A stretch of DNA of 9,879 nt. It comes from Ruminococcus sp. GTDB taxonomy: Bacteria > Bacillota > Clostridia > Oscillospirales > Acutalibacteraceae. The DNA lies in the NCBI GenBank assembly GCA_003521625.1, contig DPHV01000027.1, positions 1 through 9,879 on the forward strand, given 5' to 3'. How positions within the stretch are numbered: position 1 is the first letter of the stretch; every line of letters starts with the position of its first letter. This document shows positions 6,830 to 9,879 of the stretch, piece after piece. The notes beneath the pieces were generated by a model. That model did no database searches. It was not told where the DNA came from and saw only the letters and a program-made list of their open reading frames with translations. A program made the position numbers and the translations under genes.

Positions 6830-7231
6830 ATGACAGATGAACAGCGTCAGAAGATTACAAATCTCCGTACAGCCGGAAACGGATATAAGAAGATTAGTAA
6901 GTTGCTCGGATTATCAGAAAATACGGTGAAAAGTTTCTGCCAACGAAGAAAGCTCTGCGGAGTGGTTGTTAATCTTACTGCGGAAGTTGCAGTATGTAAG
7001 TGTTGCGGAAAACCAGTACCGCAGAATCCCGGAAGAAAGCAGAAGAAGTTTTGCTCTGACAAATGCAGAATGAAATGGTGGAACAGCCATCTTGACCAAG
7101 TGCAGAGAAAAGCAAACTATGACTACATATGTCCTGTCTGCAAAAAGACTTTTACGGTTTACGGTAATGCCAACAGAAAATATTGCTCCCACGAATGTTA
7201 TATTGAGGACAGATTTGGTGGTGGCAGATGA
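6830..7231 (+). CDS. Helix-turn-helix protein with two zinc ribbons, recombinase-operon accessory
   Basis: 133 residues. The first 42 (TDEQRQKITNLR, then GNGYKKISKLLGLSENTVKSF) form a sigma-70 region 4/resolvase-like helix-turn-helix; proteins of this kind are often labelled sigma factor-like. Two zinc-ribbon-like knuckles follow. The first has Cys56/Cys59 with Cys75/Cys79, the second Cys101/Cys104 with Cys119/Cys123. A KKFCSDKCRMKWWNSH stretch sits between them, and both ribbons share the pattern of a CxxC pair followed by a KKFCS or RKYCS pair, suggesting internal duplication. The protein is highly basic, as expected for DNA binding. It overlaps the SHOCT gene by ATGA. This type recurs as the first gene of serine-recombinase cassettes in Clostridia. 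It may regulate the operon or act as a directionality or architectural factor; the role is inferred, not shown. Confidence 0.8.
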   Translation: MTDEQRQKITNLRTAGNGYKKISKLLGLSENTVKSFCQRRKLCGVVVNLTAEVAVCKCCGKPVPQNPGRKQKKFCSDKCRMKWWNSHLDQVQRKANYDYICPVCKKTFTVYGNANRKYCSHECYIEDRFGGGR

Positions 7232-7407
7232 TGAGTCAGAAAGAAGGAAAGCGTGAAATTATCTACCAAATGACAATGAGTGCCGCCCGTCAGATGCTTG
7301 AAAAGGGATTGATTTCCGAGGAAGAGTACAAGCAGTTTGATACAAAGATGCAACAAAAATATAGCCCTATATTCGGCACTTTATTCTCCAATATTGACTT
7401 GCTATAG
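7228..7407 (+). CDS. SHOCT-domain small protein of the recombinase operon
   Basis: 59 residues from an ATG at 7228 that overlaps the previous stop codon (TGA 7229-7231); a second ATG follows at 7231 and either may be used. GGTGGTGG at about 7217-7224 can serve as a weak ribosome binding site. The middle (ARQMLEKGLISEEEYKQFDTKM) is a SHOCT-type motif: a short helix, a Gly-Leu-Ile-Ser/Thr turn and an acidic helix. The end is SPIFGTLFSNIDLL. It has no signal peptide or membrane segment. Short SHOCT proteins of this kind are commonly found directly before large serine recombinases in Clostridia mobile elements, and the conserved context suggests a partner or regulator of recombination. The function is not established. 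Confidence 0.8.
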   Translation: MMSQKEGKREIIYQMTMSAARQMLEKGLISEEEYKQFDTKMQQKYSPIFGTLFSNIDLL

Positions 7408-7412
7408 TGCGG

Positions 7413-7424
7413 TTACTACGGTAA
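7413..7424 (+). other. Small hairpin with UACG tetraloop before the first recombinase
   Basis: TTAC and GTAA flank a TACG loop, so the RNA would have a C(UACG)G tetraloop, an especially stable UNCG type, on a 4-5 bp stem. It lies in the 42-base spacer between the SHOCT gene and the recombinase, 13 bases before the ribosome binding site GGGAGGTGG (7437-7445). It might tune translation or transcript stability; the short stem means chance is quite possible. Confidence 0.3.
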
Positions 7425-7449
7425 TATCACCATACTGGGAGGTGGTTTA

Positions 7450-8949
7450 ATGCCAAGAATTACACAAATTTCACCGAGTTTACCAAAGATAAAGACAAAG
7501 CTGAAAGTTGCAGCTTATGCTAGAGTTTCTGTTGAAACCGAAATGTTAATGCATTCTCTTTCGGCACAGGTGAGTTATTACAGCTCCCTTATTCAAAAGA
7601 ACCCCGAATGGGAATATGCCGGGGTCTATGCTGATGAGGGAATAACAGGAACGAGTACAGTACACCGTGACGAGTTTAATAGACTGGTCGCAGATTGCGA
7701 AGCCGGCAAAATCGATATGGTGCTTGTTAAGAGTATCAGCCGATTTGCGAGAGATACAGTTGATTGCCTAAATACAACAAGGCATTTAAAAGAGCTTGGA
7801 ATAGCCGTTTATTTTGAACGAGAGAAAATTAACTCACTTGATGAAGACGGTGAATTGATGCTTACGCTGCTTGCGTCTTTTGCACAGGAAGAAAGTCGCA
7901 GTATTTCGGAAAATATCAAATGGGCTACCCGAAAACGATTTGAAAAAGGCATTTCCAACGGTCACAAGGCACCGTATGGCTATGAGTGGGACGGAGAAAT
8001 GTTCCGCATTATCCCTGAACAGGGCAAAGTTGTAAAGGAAATTTACCGCAGATACCTTGACGGGGAATCAGCTTACATAATTGCAAAAACTCTGGCAAAG
8101 CGTGGTGTGACCGGACAGATGGGAAAGCTTATTGAGCAGACAACCGTCAAGGGAATTCTATCAAGTCGGTCATACACAGGTACAATGGTGCTTCAGAAAA
8201 ACTACATGACCGAAGGTCATATCCGCAAGAGAAACAAGGGAGAACTTCCTATGTACCTTGTGGATGATATGTTTGAGCCTTTGGTTTCCGAAGAGGATTA
8301 TCAGAGAGCCTTGGAAATACGACAACGGAGAGCAGAACTGTTTCCTAATAACAAGGATAACCTTACAGTTTTTTCAGGTAAGGTAAAGTGCGGATATTGT
8401 GGCTTAGGAATCAGCCGAAGAACCTCCGGAAGTAGAAAACGCTGGGTCTGTAACACAAGAGAGCGTAAAGGTATGAAGAGTTGTGAATGCCAACCAATTC
8501 GGGAAACTGAGCTGTTAGATGCTGCTGCACAGGTTTTGGGCGGAGCTTTTGACGAGAGCGCCTTTTCAAGAGAAGTAAAGCAAGTTACCCTATATAATGA
8601 CCGCATAGAGTTTTCAATGCAGAAAGGAAACTGCAAAACAATAATTCGTGAGTATAACGGTCAACGAGGACAGAACGCTTTTACTAACAAGATATTCTGC
8701 GGCTCTTGTGGCTGCAAATGCAAGAGAAGTAATTATGGTAAAAAGAAAGTATGGTGTTGCTCACAGCCGAGAACTGTGTGTCAGATGAAACGCCTATCCG
8801 AGAATGAACTTCTTGAGGCGGCTAAAAAGCTGTTAGGTGAAAACTTCAAGGCAAAGGTGGCGGCAGACATTGAGCGTATTATAGTTTTCGATGATACGGT
8901 GAATTTTGAATTTAAGAATGGAACGGTGAAAATATGGCAAAGAAAGTAA
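7450..8949 (+). CDS. Large serine recombinase (resolvase/invertase catalytic domain, recombinase domain, two zinc ribbons)
   Basis: 499 residues. It cuts and rejoins DNA through a covalent serine linkage at attachment sites. The catalytic domain (about 18-150) has YARVS with nucleophile Ser27, the VKSISRFARDTVD block with Arg98 and Arg101, and FAQEESRSISEN leading to the long helix. The recombinase domain follows (about 165-295: GHKAPYGYEWDG, GILSSRSYTGTMV, LVDDMFEPLVS). The C-terminal part holds two zinc ribbons, Cys314/317/334/345 and Cys417/420/436/444. Each is followed by an ELL-[DE]-AA helix and a beta hairpin, so the unit looks duplicated (about 305-402 and 412-498). The ATG is set by GGGAGGTGG (7437-7445), 4 bases away. 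The last 16 bases overlap the next recombinase. It could be the phage integrase or one partner of a multi-recombinase system. Confidence 0.93.
   Translation: MPRITQISPSLPKIKTKLKVAAYARVSVETEMLMHSLSAQVSYYSSLIQKNPEWEYAGVYADEGITGTSTVHRDEFNRLVADCEAGKIDMVLVKSISRFARDTVDCLNTTRHLKELGIAVYFEREKINSLDEDGELMLTLLASFAQEESRSISENIKWATRKRFEKGISNGHKAPYGYEWDGEMFRIIPEQGKVVKEIYRRYLDGESAYIIAKTLAKRGVTGQMGKLIEQTTVKGILSSRSYTGTMVLQKNYMTEGHIRKRNKGELPMYLVDDMFEPLVSEEDYQRALEIRQRRAELFPNNKDNLTVFSGKVKCGYCGLGISRRTSGSRKRWVCNTRERKGMKSCECQPIRETELLDAAAQVLGGAFDESAFSREVKQVTLYNDRIEFSMQKGNCKTIIREYNGQRGQNAFTNKIFCGSCGCKCKRSNYGKKKVWCCSQPRTVCQMKRLSENELLEAAKKLLGENFKAKVAADIERIIVFDDTVNFEFKNGTVKIWQRK
7880..7907 (+). repeat. 28-base exact repeat, copy in first recombinase
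   Basis: Bases 7880-7907 (starting TTGCACAGGAAGAAAG) are identical to 9388-9415 in the second recombinase. Both encode the conserved AQEESRSIS segment at the end of the catalytic domain. Adjacent bases differ, so the exact identity is local. Confidence 0.9.
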
Positions 8950-9879
8950 GAACAATACCCGCCACACTGAATAGATTTAATTCTGAACCTGTGACGGCGG
9001 TAAGAAAAAGAAGAGTGGCAGGATACGCACGAGTATCCACAGACCTTGAGGAACAGGCGACAAGCTACGAAACACAGATGACCTATTACAGAAATTACAT
9101 AGAAAGCCGTGAGGATTGGGAGTTTGCCGGAATGTACTCAGATGAAGGTATCACAGCAACAAACACCAAAAAGCGTACTGGCTTTAACCTTATGATTGAA
9201 GACGCCCTTTCAGGGAAAATAGACCTCATCATCACAAAGTCGGTCAGCCGATTTGCACGAAACACGGTGGACAGCCTTACCACAATCCGCAAGCTCAAGG
9301 AGAAAGGTATTGAAGTTTACTTTGAAAAAGAGAACATTTGGACATTAGACGCTAAGGGCGAGCTGATGATTACAATTATGAGTTCTCTTGCACAGGAAGA
9401 AAGTCGCAGTATTTCAGAGAATACCACCTGGGGCAAACGTAAGCAGTTTGCAGACGGCAAAGGCAGTGTTGGTTACAGTTGGTTTCTTGGGTACGATAAG
9501 GACTTTAAGGTAAATGAAAAACAGGCTGATACTGTGCGTTTGATTTACAAGCTTTTCATCAGTGGACTATCAATTTACGCAATCACAAAGGAACTGATGA
9601 GCCGTGGCATTAAATCACCCTCCGGCAAGGATAAGTGGCACATAAGCACGGTAAAATCAATCCTAACTAACGAGAAGTACAGAGGTGATGCACTTCTTCA
9701 AAAGCAATACACCGCAGACTTTTTGCAGAAAACACGAAAGACAAACAACGGTGAAATACCGCAGTATTATGTTGAGGAACACCACGAAGCAATTATACCG
9801 CCTGCACAGTTCGATTTTGTGCAGGCAGAACTTGCCCGTCGAGAGAAAGGCGGTCGATATAGCGGAGTGAATATTTTTT
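8934..9879 (+). CDS. Second large serine recombinase, 3' end beyond the window (partial)
   Basis: The frame from ATG 8934 stays open for 315 codons to the window end, so the C-terminus is missing. The catalytic domain is intact: GYARVSTD with nucleophile Ser35, TKSVSRFARNTVD with Arg106 and Arg109, EKENIWTLDAKGEL, and SSLAQEESRSISENTTWGKRKQF leading into the helix. The recombinase domain follows (about 180-300: RFLGY-type WFLGYDKDFKV, STVKSILTNEKYRGDALLQK, PQYYVEEHHEAIIPPAQFD). The window ends just where a zinc ribbon is expected. The start lies 16 bases inside the first recombinase; only weak GGTGA (8925-8929) precedes it, so it probably depends on translation of the upstream gene. It is a diverged paralogue rather than a copy of the first. 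Its likely role is joint or alternative recombination at an attachment site. Confidence 0.93.
   Translation, partial: MAKKVRTIPATLNRFNSEPVTAVRKRRVAGYARVSTDLEEQATSYETQMTYYRNYIESREDWEFAGMYSDEGITATNTKKRTGFNLMIEDALSGKIDLIITKSVSRFARNTVDSLTTIRKLKEKGIEVYFEKENIWTLDAKGELMITIMSSLAQEESRSISENTTWGKRKQFADGKGSVGYSWFLGYDKDFKVNEKQADTVRLIYKLFISGLSIYAITKELMSRGIKSPSGKDKWHISTVKSILTNEKYRGDALLQKQYTADFLQKTRKTNNGEIPQYYVEEHHEAIIPPAQFDFVQAELARREKGGRYSGVNIF
9388..9415 (+). repeat. 28-base exact repeat, copy in second recombinase
   Basis: Identical to 7880-7907 in the first recombinase, in the same codon phase, over the AQEESRSIS coding segment. The two genes otherwise differ clearly at both DNA and protein level around it. 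Confidence 0.9.

Noticed and set aside
8301..8636. Minus-strand frame of 111 codons inside the first recombinase
   Set aside because: It is antisense to conserved recombinase domains and no family is recognised.
9685..9870. Plus-strand frame of 61 codons near the window end
   Set aside because: It lies in another frame of the second recombinase, whose conserved residues are clearly encoded there.

Overview
The window is the right-hand (late) part of a tailed-phage or prophage genome from a Gram-positive host, most likely a low-to-middle GC Clostridia-type bacterium of the gut. This rests on the siphovirus tail, holin-4 and amidase gene types, the strong AGGAGG ribosome binding sites and the large serine recombinases. 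The host genus cannot be fixed from the sequence. All genes are on the + strand. Nearly all the sequence is coding, and no gene-free stretch exceeds about 210 bases.

Bases 1-5168 are the tail tip module in the usual siphovirus order: the C-terminus of the tape measure protein, a distal tail protein (Dit) carrying an inserted carbohydrate-binding-like segment, a long tail-associated protein (Tal, baseplate hub/spike) with coiled coil and jelly-roll-like region, and a DUF859-type tail fibre/minor structural protein ending in a pyocin-knob-like domain. The tape measure-Dit and Dit-Tal junctions overlap by a few bases, so these genes are probably translated as coupled units. Together they form the structure that finds and binds the host surface.

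Bases 5195-6621 are the lysis module: a holin, a 28-residue small ORF, and an N-acetylmuramoyl-L-alanine amidase with a SPOR-like middle part and an SH3-like C-terminus. A strong intrinsic terminator at 6643-6685 closes the late transcription unit.

Bases 6686-6829 are a short noncoding gap with a near-perfect palindrome and a hairpin. From 6830 to the window end runs a second operon: a helix-turn-helix plus double zinc-ribbon protein, a 59-residue SHOCT-domain protein, and two tandem large serine recombinases. The first recombinase appears to have a duplicated C-terminal zinc-ribbon unit. The second starts inside the end of the first and runs off the window still open. In circular phages with serine integrases the attachment site usually lies between lysin and integrase, so the uninterrupted lysin-recombinase junction suggests a circular or unsplit phage form, or an attachment site located elsewhere.

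The most unusual points are the apparently circularly permuted carbohydrate-binding-like insertion in Dit, the duplicated zinc ribbon in the first recombinase, and the compact recombinase/accessory-protein operon with a candidate attachment or operator palindrome ahead of it.
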